Below are positions 1 to 8,831 of a DNA stretch of 64,000 nt, in pieces. The DNA comes from Photobacterium sp. TY1-4 (GTDB lineage Bacteria; Pseudomonadota; Gammaproteobacteria; Enterobacterales; Vibrionaceae). Each line of letters starts with the position of its first letter. Position 1 is the first letter of the stretch. The position numbers and the translations under genes are program-made. The stretch lies in assembly GCF_025398175.1 (NCBI RefSeq), contig NZ_CP099734.1, positions 558,001 to 622,000 on the forward strand, given 5' to 3'. Below the pieces are notes generated by a model that was given only the letters and a program-made list of their open reading frames with translations, was not told the origin of the DNA and made no database searches.

Positions 1-1419
1 CCGCGGCTCATTGCGGCGCACCAGAAAGTCAGCGACGAGCAACTGGTGCTGCGAGAAGCCAAAGATGACTTTGATCGCTCGGTGATGCCGGAGCCGTCTT
101 CGCCGGTGACGCCGGCGATGCCGGAACTGTATGAGTTTGCGCTGGCCAACGGGATCAAGGTACTGGGAACCAACTATCATGAAACCCCGACGGTTGAGCT
201 GCAGATGATGATCCCGGCCGGACGCCGGTTCGAAGCGGCGGGCAAGACCGGTCTGGCCAGTCTGACGGCGGCGATGATGAACGAAGCCAGTCAGAAATCG
301 ACCGTGGAAGCCCTCTCTTCGCGCCTCGATCGTCTGGGCAGTTCGATCCATTTTGATGCCGGGTTGTACGGCACCATTGTGTCCGTGTCGTCGCTGAAGA
401 AGAACCTGGCGGAAACCCTGGCCCTGCTGGAAGAGCGGCTGTTCTATCCGGCTTTCAACCCGGATGACTTTGCCCGTTTGAAACAGCAGGCCCTGGAAGG
501 ACTTGTCTATGAGCACCAGAAGCCGTCCTGGCTGGCCGGTCAGGCCTCGCGGGAAGTGCTGTATGGCGGCACTACATTCAGCCTGCCGCCGGAAGGCTCC
601 ACCGCTTCGATTAACGCGATCACTCTGGCGGATGTCAAAGCCTTCTACCAGCGCTATTACACCCCGAACGGTGCGGATATCGTGGTGGTCGGGGATATCC
701 AGGCCAAGGCGCTGACGGAGCAACTGGCGTTTCTGGCGCAATGGTCCGGGATGCCGAAGCCTGAGTATGCACCGCAAACGCTGCCGACGCTCAACGGGCA
801 GACCCTTTGGCTGGTGGACAAACCGGGCGCACCGCAGAGCATGATCCGTCTGGTTCGCCAGGGATTGCCGTATGATGCGACCGGGGAGTTGTTCGAGACT
901 CAGCTGGCGAACTTCAACCTGGCCGGGAACTTTAACAGCCGGATTAACCTCAATTTGCGGGAAGATAAAGGCTATACCTATGGTGCCGGTGGTTATCAGG
1001 ACGGCGGCAAGGAAGTGGGGCTGTCTGCGTTCTATGCCCAGGTCCGGGCGGATGCCACCCTGGCCTCCGTGAAAGAGTTTTTGGCCGAGCTCGACACGAT
1101 GAGCCAGCAGGGCGTGACGGACGAAGAAGTGGCCTTTATGCGCCTGGCCGTCGGTCAGCAGGATGCACTCAACTACGAAACGCCGGGCAAGAAAGCGCAG
1201 TTGTTGGGGCAGATCCTGACTTACGCGCTGCCGCAGGACTTTGTTGCCGAGCGCAATGAAATTGTGGCGACCATTACCAAGGCCCGGTTGGATCTGCTGG
1301 CGGCGAAATGGTTCAATCCGAAGGACTACCAGATCATCGTGGTGGGCGATGCGGCCTCACTGCGGCCGCAGCTGGAAACCCTGGGGATCCCGGTGAAAGC
1401 GCTGCAACCGCGCAGTTAA
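1..1419 (+). CDS. M16 family zinc metallopeptidase, C-terminal part (5' end outside window)
   Basis: The reading frame is open from the first base, so this is the C-terminal part (472 residues visible) of a larger insulinase/pitrilysin-family peptidase. The zinc-binding HxxEH half is not in the window. The visible part looks like the second, non-catalytic M16 repeat: a helix-rich segment with AGKTGLASLTAAMM where HxxEH would lie, then the C-terminal M16_C domain carrying the R/Y signature (NSRINLNLREDKGYTYG) that positions substrate in this family. Such two-repeat proteins of about 950 residues are usually periplasmic or envelope-associated. A signal peptide cannot be judged here. A strong terminator follows directly. 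The family is sure; the substrate is unknown. Confidence 0.85.
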   Translation, partial: PRLIAAHQKVSDEQLVLREAKDDFDRSVMPEPSSPVTPAMPELYEFALANGIKVLGTNYHETPTVELQMMIPAGRRFEAAGKTGLASLTAAMMNEASQKSTVEALSSRLDRLGSSIHFDAGLYGTIVSVSSLKKNLAETLALLEERLFYPAFNPDDFARLKQQALEGLVYEHQKPSWLAGQASREVLYGGTTFSLPPEGSTASINAITLADVKAFYQRYYTPNGADIVVVGDIQAKALTEQLAFLAQWSGMPKPEYAPQTLPTLNGQTLWLVDKPGAPQSMIRLVRQGLPYDATGELFETQLANFNLAGNFNSRINLNLREDKGYTYGAGGYQDGGKEVGLSAFYAQVRADATLASVKEFLAELDTMSQQGVTDEEVAFMRLAVGQQDALNYETPGKKAQLLGQILTYALPQDFVAERNEIVATITKARLDLLAAKWFNPKDYQIIVVGDAASLRPQLETLGIPVKALQPRS

Positions 1420-1427
1420 CGGACAGA

Positions 1428-1463
1428 GAAGCCGGCGTTGATGCGCCGGCTTCTTGCTTTTTT
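1428..1463 (+). terminator. Rho-independent terminator after the M16 peptidase gene
   Basis: A 10-bp perfect stem (GAAGCCGGCG / CGCCGGCTTC) with a 6-nt loop is followed by TTGCTTTTTT. It begins 8 nt past the stop codon. Confidence 0.85.
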
Positions 1464-1538
1464 AGCCGGCTGAGCGGGAGGTCCCGGACGATGAGGATTG
1501 TTTCTGGTCAGTAAAACTGTTTCGTATGAATAATCATG

Positions 1539-1562
1539 GTAATCGTTAAAAATAATGATTAC
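1539..1562. promoter_or_regulatory. Inverted repeat upstream of gshA, possible operator
   Basis: GTAATC and GATTAC form a perfect 6-bp inverted repeat around an AT-rich 12-nt centre, 33 nt before the gshA start codon. The sequence fits an operator in the gshA promoter region, but no known regulator's consensus fits well, so the role is only inferred. Confidence 0.3.
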
Positions 1563-1594
1563 TCTACCTCACTTCACTCAGTAAAAGATCGAGA

Positions 1595-3169
1595 ATGGCC
1601 TTGATGGATTTTTCACAAAGGTTGCAACAGATTTCCACGAATCCTGATGCATTGACTCAGATAGGACGTGGCCTCGAACGCGAAGCGCTACGCATTACCC
1701 CGGAAGGCACATTATCTGCACAGCCGCACCCGGCAGGATTGGGCTCGGCGCTCACCAACCCGTGGATCACCACCGATTTTGCAGAATCGCTGCTGGAGTT
1801 TATTACCCCGGTATCGCGCGATGTGGACAGTTTGTTGACGCAACTGAGTGATATCCATCAGTTTACCTACCGTAAGCTGGGCGAGGAAACGTTGTGGCCG
1901 ATGTCGATGCCGTGTTTTGTCGGCAGCGAAGACGAGATCACCCTGGCCCAGTACGGTCGCTCCAACAGTGGCCGGATGAAAACCCTGTACCGCCAGGGGC
2001 TGAAGCACCGTTACGGCAGTGTGATGCAGGTGATTTCGGGCGTTCACTTTAATTTCTCGTTCCCGGATGCATTCTGGGATCAGCTGTTTGGCGAGCAAAC
2101 GGCTGAAGCGCGCCAGGCCGCCGTCTCTGATGCCTACTTTGGCCTGATCCGCAACTATTACCGCTTCGGCTGGTTGATCCCTTATCTGTTTGGGGCTTCC
2201 CCCGCCTTGTGTGGCTCGTTCCTCAACAACAGTGCCTCGGCCCTGAATTTTGAAAAAATCGGCTGCGGTACCCACTTCTTGCCGAACGCCACGGCGCTCC
2301 GGCTGAGCGATCTGGGTTACACCAATCATGAGCAAAGCTCGCTGAAAATTGGTTTCAACAGCCTGGCGCAATATCTGGAAGGTTTGCAGCGTGCGATCCG
2401 CACCCCGTCGGAAGAATTTGCCAAAATTGGGGTCAAGGTGGATGGTGAATACCGTCAGCTGAACGCCAACGTGCTGCAAATCGAGAATGAGTTGTACGCC
2501 CCGATCCGACCGAAGCGAGTCGCGAAATCGGGTGAGAAACCGTCCGAGGCGCTGGGCCGCGGCGGGGTCGAGTATATCGAAGTGCGCTCGCTGGATGTGA
2601 ACCCGTTCAGTCCGATCGGGATCACCGAAGATCAGGTACGTTTCCTCGATCTGTTCCTGACTTGGGCTGTACTGTCGTCTTCCGAACCGATGGATGATGC
2701 CGAGCTGGCATGCTGGCGGGATAACTGGAACCGGGTGGTTCTGGATGGCCGCAATCCGGATCTGCAACTGAAGATCGGGTGCAACGGGGAACGTCTGTCG
2801 CTGCAGTCGTGGGGGCTGCGTGTGTTCGCTGAGCTGGGCCAGGTGGCTGAAGCGATGGATCAGGCTGCCGGCAGTGATCACTATCAGCAGACCGTCGCCC
2901 GCTTGAAAACCTGGATCGAAAATCCGGAACTGACGCTGTCGGCACAGCTGCTGGCGCAGATCAAGCAACAAGCGGGGATTGGGAATGTCGGCAAGGCACT
3001 GGCCCGCTCACACGCGCAAGCGCTGCAAGCACGCGACTTCCGATTCTATTCCGCTCAGGATTTTGAGCAGGAAGCGGCGGCTTCGGTAGCCAAACAACAC
3101 GAGATTGAGCAGAGCGATCGTCAGTCGTTCGATGACTTCCTGGATACTTATTTCGATTACTTGAAATAA
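1595..3169 (+). CDS. gshA: Glutamate-cysteine ligase (gamma-glutamylcysteine synthetase)
   Basis: GshA joins L-glutamate and L-cysteine with ATP, the first and rate-limiting step of glutathione synthesis in the cytoplasm. The 524-residue length matches the proteobacterial type I enzyme (about 518). Recognisable blocks include [13 protein letters not shown] near the N-terminus, SGVHFNFS at about residue 150, and [14 protein letters not shown] in the second half, which resembles the E. coli protein closely. ATG at 1595 is used; an in-frame ATG at 1604 is the other option. The gene stands alone, with a terminator before it. Its neighbour luxS also belongs to sulphur amino-acid metabolism, but a hairpin and about 180 nt separate gshA from the next gene. 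Confidence 0.96.
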   Translation: MALMDFSQRLQQISTNPDALTQIGRGLEREALRITPEGTLSAQPHPAGLGSALTNPWITTDFAESLLEFITPVSRDVDSLLTQLSDIHQFTYRKLGEETLWPMSMPCFVGSEDEITLAQYGRSNSGRMKTLYRQGLKHRYGSVMQVISGVHFNFSFPDAFWDQLFGEQTAEARQAAVSDAYFGLIRNYYRFGWLIPYLFGASPALCGSFLNNSASALNFEKIGCGTHFLPNATALRLSDLGYTNHEQSSLKIGFNSLAQYLEGLQRAIRTPSEEFAKIGVKVDGEYRQLNANVLQIENELYAPIRPKRVAKSGEKPSEALGRGGVEYIEVRSLDVNPFSPIGITEDQVRFLDLFLTWAVLSSSEPMDDAELACWRDNWNRVVLDGRNPDLQLKIGCNGERLSLQSWGLRVFAELGQVAEAMDQAAGSDHYQQTVARLKTWIENPELTLSAQLLAQIKQQAGIGNVGKALARSHAQALQARDFRFYSAQDFEQEAAASVAKQHEIEQSDRQSFDDFLDTYFDYLK

Positions 3170-3174
3170 TCCGC

Positions 3175-3203
3175 CTTGCGCCAGCCAACGCTGCTGGCGC
3201 AAG
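3175..3203 (+). terminator. Hairpin after gshA (terminator-like, weak U-tract)
   Basis: An 11-bp perfect stem (CTTGCGCCAGC / GCTGGCGCAAG) with a 7-nt loop begins 5 nt past the gshA stop. No T-run follows, so it may be an RNA 3'-end processing or stabilising hairpin rather than an intrinsic terminator. Confidence 0.45.
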
Positions 3204-3228
3204 ACCGCTCAGCCCGATTGAACCGGAT

Positions 3229-3255
3229 AAAAAAAGGGCAGCCATAGAGCTGCCC
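3229..3255 (-). terminator. Intrinsic terminator oriented on the minus strand
   Basis: Read on the minus strand, a 7-bp stem (GGGCAGC / GCTGCCC) is followed by seven T's. On the plus strand the A-run precedes the stem, so it would not terminate gshA. No minus-strand gene is visible upstream of it; see findings. Confidence 0.6.
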
Positions 3256-3348
3256 GGTAAATGAATTTCGCAGGGATGACGACAGCACGGCTGCCAGTCA
3301 TAAGTTCTGACCGCCGCATTGCTGTTTGGTTCCCGTGAGGGGGACGAA

Positions 3349-3963
3349 ATGACGCGCTTTTTGAGACGGGCCATCTTCGGCGGCTCGCTGGCCGTGCTGT
3401 TAGCCGGCTGCGCCACGCCGCCACCGAAAGATCAGTCGAACCTATGTAACATTTTTCGGTCGCAGCCGGACTGGTATGAAGCCGGGCTGGAGATGCAGGA
3501 CACCTGGGGGACGCCAATTCAGGTGGCCATGGCTTTTATCAAGCAGGAAAGCAGCTTTCGCCATGACGCCCGGCCACCCAAAGACTATCTGTTGGGTTTC
3601 ATTCCCTGGGGGCGGATCAGCAGTGCATACGGGTACGCCCAGGCGCAGGATCCGGCCTGGGCCGATTACCAGAAAGCCACCGGCAATGGCGGCTCCCGCA
3701 CGGACTTTGCGGATTCGCTGATGTTTGTCGGCTGGTACACGCATGAAACCCAACGTCAGCTGGGGGTGTCCAAATGGGATGCCTACAACCAGTACCTGGC
3801 TTACCATGAAGGGCGCGGCGGCTATCGGCGCGGCAGTTACCGCGCCAAACCGGGGGTGATGAAGGTGTCTCGCCGGGTGGATCAGCAAGCAAAGGATTAT
3901 GGTTGGCAACTGAAGCAGTGCCGACAGGAATTGGAAGACAACCGTAGCTGGTGGCCGTTTTGA
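3349..3963 (+). CDS. SLT-domain lipoprotein (putative lytic transglycosylase)
   Basis: The protein is 204 residues long. A lipoprotein signal peptide ends in LLAGC (about residue 21), followed by an SLT-like domain. The segment AFIKQESSF carries the Glu-Ser-Ser-Phe motif at which soluble lytic transglycosylases place their catalytic glutamate, and AYGYAQAQDPAW and YLAYHEG resemble the later SLT motifs. The family cleaves the MurNAc-GlcNAc bond of peptidoglycan, here probably from the inner face of the outer membrane. The start ATG at 3349 has a strong GAGGGGG ribosome-binding site; an upstream in-frame start at 3319 would spoil the signal peptide. It lies between gshA and luxS. The family is well supported; activity is inferred. 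Confidence 0.8.
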   Translation: MTRFLRRAIFGGSLAVLLAGCATPPPKDQSNLCNIFRSQPDWYEAGLEMQDTWGTPIQVAMAFIKQESSFRHDARPPKDYLLGFIPWGRISSAYGYAQAQDPAWADYQKATGNGGSRTDFADSLMFVGWYTHETQRQLGVSKWDAYNQYLAYHEGRGGYRRGSYRAKPGVMKVSRRVDQQAKDYGWQLKQCRQELEDNRSWWPF

Positions 3964-4030
3964 GCGAATAAACGCCGGAACAGCTAAGCTATGGAGAGCA
4001 GAATGACGATGGGCAAAGGAGAAGGAAATA

Positions 4031-4549
4031 ATGCCATTACTCGATAGTTTTACGGTCGATCATACGCGCATGCACGCCCCGGCGGTCCGGGTCGCCAAAA
4101 CCATGCAAACCCCGAAGGGCGATACCATTACGGTGTTTGATTTGCGTTTTTGCCGTCCGAATGCAGACATTCTCAGTGAGCGTGGGATCCACACGCTGGA
4201 GCACTTGTTTGCCGGGTTCATGCGTAATCACCTCAACTCGGATCAGGTGGAAATCATCGATATCTCACCGATGGGCTGCCGAACCGGTTTCTACATGAGT
4301 CTGATCGGCACGCCGAGCGAGCAGCAAGTTGCCGAGAGCTGGCAGGCGGCGATGGAAGACGTGTTGAAAGTCGAATCTCAAAACCAGATCCCGGAGCTCA
4401 ATGAATACCAGTGCGGGACGTACAGCATGCACTCGCTGGACGAGGCGCAAGAGATTGCCAAGACGATTCTGGCGGCCGGGATTGACGTCAATAAGAATGA
4501 CGAGCTGGCCCTGCCGGCCGCCATGCTGCAAGAACTGCGTGTGAAGTAA
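4031..4549 (+). CDS. luxS: S-ribosylhomocysteine lyase (AI-2 synthase)
   Basis: LuxS cleaves S-ribosylhomocysteine to homocysteine and DPD, the precursor of the quorum-sensing signal AI-2, as part of the activated methyl cycle. At 172 residues it has the usual length. The metal site is complete: His54 and His58 within HTLEH, with Glu57 as catalytic base, and Cys128 in [10 protein letters not shown]. The second catalytic residue is Cys83 in MGCRTGF. A good Shine-Dalgarno (AAAGGAGAAGG) precedes the ATG. The gene is monocistronic and ends at a bidirectional terminator shared with the convergent yfjD. Quorum sensing by AI-2 is typical of Vibrionaceae. Confidence 0.97.
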   Translation: MPLLDSFTVDHTRMHAPAVRVAKTMQTPKGDTITVFDLRFCRPNADILSERGIHTLEHLFAGFMRNHLNSDQVEIIDISPMGCRTGFYMSLIGTPSEQQVAESWQAAMEDVLKVESQNQIPELNEYQCGTYSMHSLDEAQEIAKTILAAGIDVNKNDELALPAAMLQELRVK

Positions 4550-4603
4550 GCTTCATCTCGCGTGCAAGGCAACCCGGGTTGCGGACTTCCAGGTTGCGGA
4601 CAT

Positions 4604-4631
4604 AAAAAAGCCGGCGCATGCCGGCTTTTTT
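4604..4631. terminator. Bidirectional terminator between luxS and yfjD
   Basis: A 12-bp perfect stem (AAAAAAGCCGGC / GCCGGCTTTTTT) with loop GCAT carries an A-run on one side and a T-run on the other. It can therefore stop transcription from luxS (plus) and yfjD (minus). Confidence 0.9.
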
Positions 4632-4642
4632 GATCAGGGATA

Positions 4643-5929
4643 TTAGGCGACCCGGCTTTTCTTGGCGGTGGCCGGAGGCAGGACTTTGACCAGTTTGATC
4701 ATATTGTCCGCGACTTCCACGATCTCCATCTGGTGCCCGCTGACTTTGATGCTCAGGCGGCCATTCGGAATGTCCTCGAGGTGTTCGAGGATCAGGCCAT
4801 TGAGGGTCCGAGGACCGTCAGTGGGCAGATCCCAGCTCAGGCTCTTGTTGAGATCCCGGATATTGGCGGTCCCTTCAATCATCAGGCTGCCGTCCGCCTG
4901 CGGCGTAATTTCTTGTGCCAGGGTCGGGGTGATCGAGGTGGTAAACTCCCCGACAATTTCCTCCAGGATATCTTCCAGGGTGATCAGGCCCTGAATATCG
5001 CCGTACTCATCCACGATCAGGCCGATGCGCTGTTTGTTGCGCTGGAATTTCAGCAACTGGATGTTGAGCGGCGTCCCTTCCGGGATGAAGTAGACTTCGT
5101 CGGAAGCGCGCAGCAGGTTCTCTTTACTGAAATCGTTCTTGTCCATCATCAGGCGGTAGGCTTCGCGCACCCGCAGCATCCCGACCACTTCGTCAATGTT
5201 GTCGCGATACAGCACAATCCGGCCGTGGGCGGAGTGGCTGAGCTGGCGGACAATGGATTTCCAGTCGTCATTGATGTTGATCCCGGCAATATCACTGCGC
5301 GGCACCATGAGATCTTCGACGGTGACGTTTTCCAAATCGAGGATCGACAGCAGCATATCCTGGTGGCGGCGGGGGATCAGGCCACCGGCCTCGTTGACCA
5401 CGGTGCGGAGCTCATCAGAACTGAGTTTGGCATCATCCAGGGCATCGACCTTCAGGCCCACCAGGCGCAGGAAAGTGTTGGTGATCCCGTTGACCAGCCA
5501 GACCAGCGGGTAGAGGATCCGCATCAGAAATTGCAGCACGATACTGCTGGTGTAGGAGACGCGTTCCGGGTAGAGCGCTGCGAGGGTTTTTGGGGTGACT
5601 TCGGCAAATACCAGAACCACTAAGGTCAGGACACCGGTTGCGATAGCGACCCCCATGTCGCCGTAGAGCCGCATCCCGAGGATGGTGGCGATGGCCGATG
5701 CCAGAATGTTGACCAGGTTGTTGCCGATCAGGATCAGGCCGATCAGGCGATCCGGGCGTCCCAGCAGCTTTTCAACGCGCTTGGCCCCCCGGTGTCCTTG
5801 GTTGGCAAGATGTCGCAGTTTATAGCGGTTGAGTGACATCATGCCGGTTTCAGAACCGGAGAAGTATCCGGAAATGACGAGAAGTAATATCAGGAGGGAG
5901 AATAAGACTCCCGTGGATATATCGTCCAA
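4643..5929 (-). CDS. yfjD: CNNM/CorB-family membrane protein with CBS pair and CorC/HlyC domain
   Basis: The protein has 428 residues. The N-terminal DUF21/CNNM transmembrane domain (about 4-190) starts with GYFSGSETGMMSLNRYKLRHLA and contains IGNNLVN. A CBS-domain pair (about 205-325) and a C-terminal CorC_HlyC domain (about 345-420) follow. It closely resembles E. coli YfjD (CorB-like). Members of the family are linked to Mg2+ (and cobalt) transport or efflux in the inner membrane. Translation starts at TTG 5929, the position that aligns with the E. coli N-terminus (M-x-x-IST). It lies downstream of ypjD on the same strand, the E. coli arrangement next to ffh. The exact transported ion is inferred. 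Confidence 0.88.
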   Translation of the reverse strand: MDDISTGVLFSLLILLLVISGYFSGSETGMMSLNRYKLRHLANQGHRGAKRVEKLLGRPDRLIGLILIGNNLVNILASAIATILGMRLYGDMGVAIATGVLTLVVLVFAEVTPKTLAALYPERVSYTSSIVLQFLMRILYPLVWLVNGITNTFLRLVGLKVDALDDAKLSSDELRTVVNEAGGLIPRRHQDMLLSILDLENVTVEDLMVPRSDIAGININDDWKSIVRQLSHSAHGRIVLYRDNIDEVVGMLRVREAYRLMMDKNDFSKENLLRASDEVYFIPEGTPLNIQLLKFQRNKQRIGLIVDEYGDIQGLITLEDILEEIVGEFTTSITPTLAQEITPQADGSLMIEGTANIRDLNKSLSWDLPTDGPRTLNGLILEHLEDIPNGRLSIKVSGHQMEIVEVADNMIKLVKVLPPATAKKSRVA

Positions 5930-6015
5930 AAAGTTATGCCCTTAACGTTTCTGTTACAAATAATGTGTACCCGGAGCGGGTGGGTGTCAATCGAAAGATG
6001 GCTTTCATCCCGGCG

Positions 6016-6813
6016 TCAGGCACCGATGATGATTTCTTTGACAAACCGGCTGCCGAAGTAAGCCAGCGTCAGCAGGAAAGCCCCGACCATGCTGAACCAG
6101 ATCACCCGGCGTCCGCGCCAGCCTTTCTGATAATGTCCCCACAGCAGCACGCTGTAGACACACCAGGCCAGTAGTGACAGCACCGCTTTGTGCAGTTTGC
6201 CCTGCGCCAGCATATCCTGGATGAAAATGAAACCGGTGATCAGGGTGAGGGTCAGGAGTGAATTTCCGACCAAAATGATCTTGAAAAGCTGTCGTTCGAC
6301 CATCATTAAAGGAGGAATGTTCGGGTTGATCACCAGGCTCTTTTTCTTTTTCAGTTTGTGATCGAGCCAAGCCAGTTGAATGGCATACAAGGTGGCAATC
6401 ATCAGGGTGGAGTAGGAAAACAGCGCCAGGGAGATATGCAGCAGCACCTGCGGATGCGCTTCCAGATGGGTGATGAAGGTCCCCGGCAGCAAGGTGGCCG
6501 CAGACAGGTTAATGGCGGCAAAGCTGTAAACCACCGGCAGCAGAAACCAGACCCGGATGCGCAAAATGGCCACCGTGGTCAGCAGCGCGATGATCAGGCT
6601 GATCAGCGAAGCGACGTTTAGAATACTTAAGTTCTGGCCGACACCGCCGTGGATCAGGTCTTTCAGCAGCAGGACATGCAAGGCAATGGCCGCCAGTGCG
6701 GTTACGAAGACCGGTTTGGTCTTGATGCCGTTACTGTTGGTCAACCCAGGCACAACCAGCCCCAGGGCGAGGAAATATAAGCAAGCAGCCATGAAGGCTA
6801 TCAACATATCCAT
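6016..6813 (-). CDS. ypjD: YpjD, CcsA/ResC-like cytochrome c assembly family inner-membrane protein
   Basis: This 265-residue polytopic membrane protein has about eight hydrophobic segments, from the N-terminal MDMLIAFMAACLYFLALG to the final LLTLAYFG helix. The central sequence YSFAAINLSAATLLPGTF...HLEAHPQVLLHISLALFSYSTLMIATLYAIQ, broken here for length, is the CcsA-type core. CcsA/CcmC-type proteins handle haem during cytochrome c maturation; YpjD itself has no settled role. It is divergent from ffh and upstream of yfjD with an 86-nt gap, so the two may be cotranscribed. Confidence 0.85.
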   Translation of the reverse strand: MDMLIAFMAACLYFLALGLVVPGLTNSNGIKTKPVFVTALAAIALHVLLLKDLIHGGVGQNLSILNVASLISLIIALLTTVAILRIRVWFLLPVVYSFAAINLSAATLLPGTFITHLEAHPQVLLHISLALFSYSTLMIATLYAIQLAWLDHKLKKKKSLVINPNIPPLMMVERQLFKIILVGNSLLTLTLITGFIFIQDMLAQGKLHKAVLSLLAWCVYSVLLWGHYQKGWRGRRVIWFSMVGAFLLTLAYFGSRFVKEIIIGA

Positions 6814-7024
6814 AGTCGACTGAACAAGTTAAGGTGATTTGAACCCGCAATTATACCTGCTCAATGTCTCGCCGCCAATGTCATGGCGTCCGGAATCTGT
6901 GGCGAAGAACCCAGTTCGCAACTGAACTGAAAGTAAAGTCGCCGCCAGAACATGAAAGCAGGCGGTGGAATGCGGTATACTCACCAGATCTTGCAGATTT
7001 AGTTGCGTAACGAGCGAGTAGCAC

Positions 7025-8392
7025 ATGTTCGAAAATTTATCGGAGCGTTTATCGCGAACGCTTAAGAATATCAGCGGCCGCGGTCGCCTGACGGACGACA
7101 ACATCAAGGATACGCTGCGTGAAGTACGTATGGCGTTACTCGAAGCCGATGTTGCGCTTCCTGTTGTCCGTGATTTCGTCAAACGCGTAAAAGAGCGCGC
7201 GGTCGGTACGGAAGTGTCGAAAAGCCTGACGCCGGGTCAGGAATTTATCAAGATCGTTCAGGCTGAGCTTGAACTGGTCATGGGTGAGTCGAATGAAGAT
7301 CTGAACCTCGCCAGTCAGCCGCCGGCGGTGATCCTGATGGCCGGACTGCAGGGTGCCGGTAAAACCACCAGTGTGGGTAAGCTGGGTAAATTGCTCAAAG
7401 AGCGCCAGAAGAAGAAGGTGCTGGTGGTCTCTGCCGACGTCTACCGCCCGGCGGCGATCAAACAGCTGGAAACCCTGGCCAGCGATATTGGCATCGAGTT
7501 CTTCCCGTCGAGCCCGGACCAGAAGCCGGTCGATATCGCTAATGCGGCGGTGGATCATGCCAAACGCAAATTCTTTGATGTCCTGATTGTCGATACTGCC
7601 GGTCGTCTTCACGTCGACGGCGAAATGATGGACGAAATCAAAGACGTGCATCGGGCGCTGAATCCGGTCGAAACCCTGTTCGTGGTCGATGCGATGACCG
7701 GTCAGGATGCGGCCAATACCGCCAAAGCCTTTGATGAAGCGCTGCCGCTGACCGGTGTGGTACTGACCAAGGTGGATGGTGATGCCCGGGGTGGTGCTGC
7801 GCTGTCGGTCCGTCATATTACCGGTAAGCCGATCAAGTTCCTCGGTGTTGGTGAGAAAACCGATGCGCTGGAGCCGTTCCATCCGGACCGTGTGGCTTCC
7901 AGAATCCTCGGCATGGGCGACGTACTGTCGCTGATCGAAGATCTGGAACGCAACGTCGACAAAGAACAAGCCGAGCAACTGGCGAAGAAATTCAAAGAGA
8001 AGAAAGGCTTCGACCTGGAAGACTTCCGTGGCCAGCTGCAGCAGATGAAAAAGATGGGCGGCATGATGGGGATGCTGGATAAGCTGCCGGGGATGTCGCA
8101 ACTGCCGGAGAACGTCAAAGATCAGGTGGATGATAAGTTGTTTGTCCAGATGGAAGCTATCATTAACTCGATGACGCCGGGCGAGCGTGAGCGTCCTGAG
8201 CTGATCAAGGGATCGCGCAAGAAGCGGATTGCTCTGGGCTCCGGCACCCAGGTTCAGGATGTGAACCGCCTGCTGAAACAGTTTACCCAAATGCAGAAGA
8301 TGATGAAGAAAATGCAGAAGGGCGGGATGAAGAACATGATGCGCAATATGAAAGGCATGATGCCGGGCGGCGGGATGTTCCCGGGCCGTTAA
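7025..8392 (+). CDS. ffh: Signal recognition particle protein Ffh (SRP54 homologue)
   Basis: Ffh binds 4.5S RNA and signal sequences of nascent inner-membrane proteins and delivers ribosomes to FtsY in a GTP-dependent way. The 455-residue protein shows the N domain (1-85), the G domain with P-loop GLQGAGKTT (107-115), DTAGR (190-194) and TKVDGDARGG, and the methionine-rich M domain (about 330-455) ending in repeated MMKKMQKGGMKNMMRNM-type sequence that forms the signal-peptide groove. It is divergent from ypjD and followed 165 nt later by the rpsP operon. Confidence 0.98.
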   Translation: MFENLSERLSRTLKNISGRGRLTDDNIKDTLREVRMALLEADVALPVVRDFVKRVKERAVGTEVSKSLTPGQEFIKIVQAELELVMGESNEDLNLASQPPAVILMAGLQGAGKTTSVGKLGKLLKERQKKKVLVVSADVYRPAAIKQLETLASDIGIEFFPSSPDQKPVDIANAAVDHAKRKFFDVLIVDTAGRLHVDGEMMDEIKDVHRALNPVETLFVVDAMTGQDAANTAKAFDEALPLTGVVLTKVDGDARGGAALSVRHITGKPIKFLGVGEKTDALEPFHPDRVASRILGMGDVLSLIEDLERNVDKEQAEQLAKKFKEKKGFDLEDFRGQLQQMKKMGGMMGMLDKLPGMSQLPENVKDQVDDKLFVQMEAIINSMTPGERERPELIKGSRKKRIALGSGTQVQDVNRLLKQFTQMQKMMKKMQKGGMKNMMRNMKGMMPGGGMFPGR

Positions 8393-8452
8393 GGCTTTCT
8401 TCATTTGCTCAGGGTTATTTTACGTTTGCTGGTGAAAATTTAGCTAAAGCGG

Positions 8453-8480
8453 TTGCATTCGTCAGTTTTCGGAGTAAAAT
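8453..8480 (+). promoter_or_regulatory. Predicted sigma-70 promoter of the rpsP operon
   Basis: TTGCAT (8453-8458) and TAAAAT (8475-8480) are separated by 16 nt in the ffh-rpsP gap, implying a leader of about 70 nt. Confidence 0.55.
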
Positions 8481-8501
8481 TCCCGAGCTTAATTTGGCAC
8501 G

Positions 8502-8525
8502 GGCCCCGTTATTTTTGGCGGGGCC
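8502..8525 (+). promoter_or_regulatory. Leader hairpin of the rpsP-rimM-trmD-rplS operon
   Basis: GGCCCCG and CGGGGCC form a perfect 7-bp GC stem with a 10-nt loop (TTATTTTTGG), 32 nt before rpsP. The sequence after it is A/T-rich but not a clean T-run, so it may be a weak attenuator or an RNA-stability element. The role is inferred. Confidence 0.5.
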
Positions 8526-8557
8526 AATTTAATTTACAGTAATGCAAAGAGGACGAT

Positions 8558-8806
8558 ATGGTAACCATTCGTTTGGCACGTCACGGCGCGAAAAAGCGTC
8601 CATTCTATCACATCGTTGTTGCTGACTCTCGCGCTGCACGCGACGGTCGTAACATTGAAAAAATTGGCTTCTTCAATCCAGTAGCGAAAGGTCAGGAAGA
8701 GCGTCTGCGTCTGGACCTGGACCGTGTTAATCACTGGGTAGGTCAAGGTGCAACTGTATCTGACCGCGCAGCTAAGCTAATCAAAGACGCAGCTAAAGCG
8801 GCTTAA
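8558..8806 (+). CDS. rpsP: 30S ribosomal protein S16
   Basis: The 82-residue protein begins [25 protein letters not shown], broken here only by its familiar conserved blocks, and is full-length for the family. S16 binds 16S rRNA early in 30S assembly. A GAGG ribosome-binding site precedes the ATG. It is the first gene of the conserved rpsP-rimM-trmD-rplS operon. Codon choice here is less GC-rich than in surrounding genes, as expected for a highly expressed ribosomal protein gene. Confidence 0.98.
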   Translation: MVTIRLARHGAKKRPFYHIVVADSRAARDGRNIEKIGFFNPVAKGQEERLRLDLDRVNHWVGQGATVSDRAAKLIKDAAKAA

Positions 8807-8831
8807 TTAGTCCTGTCTGGTAGCAGAAACG

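Noticed and set aside
1712..2971. Long minus-strand open frame of 419 codons
   Set aside because: It is the antisense shadow of gshA; the composition is Gln/His/Arg-rich and has no domain.
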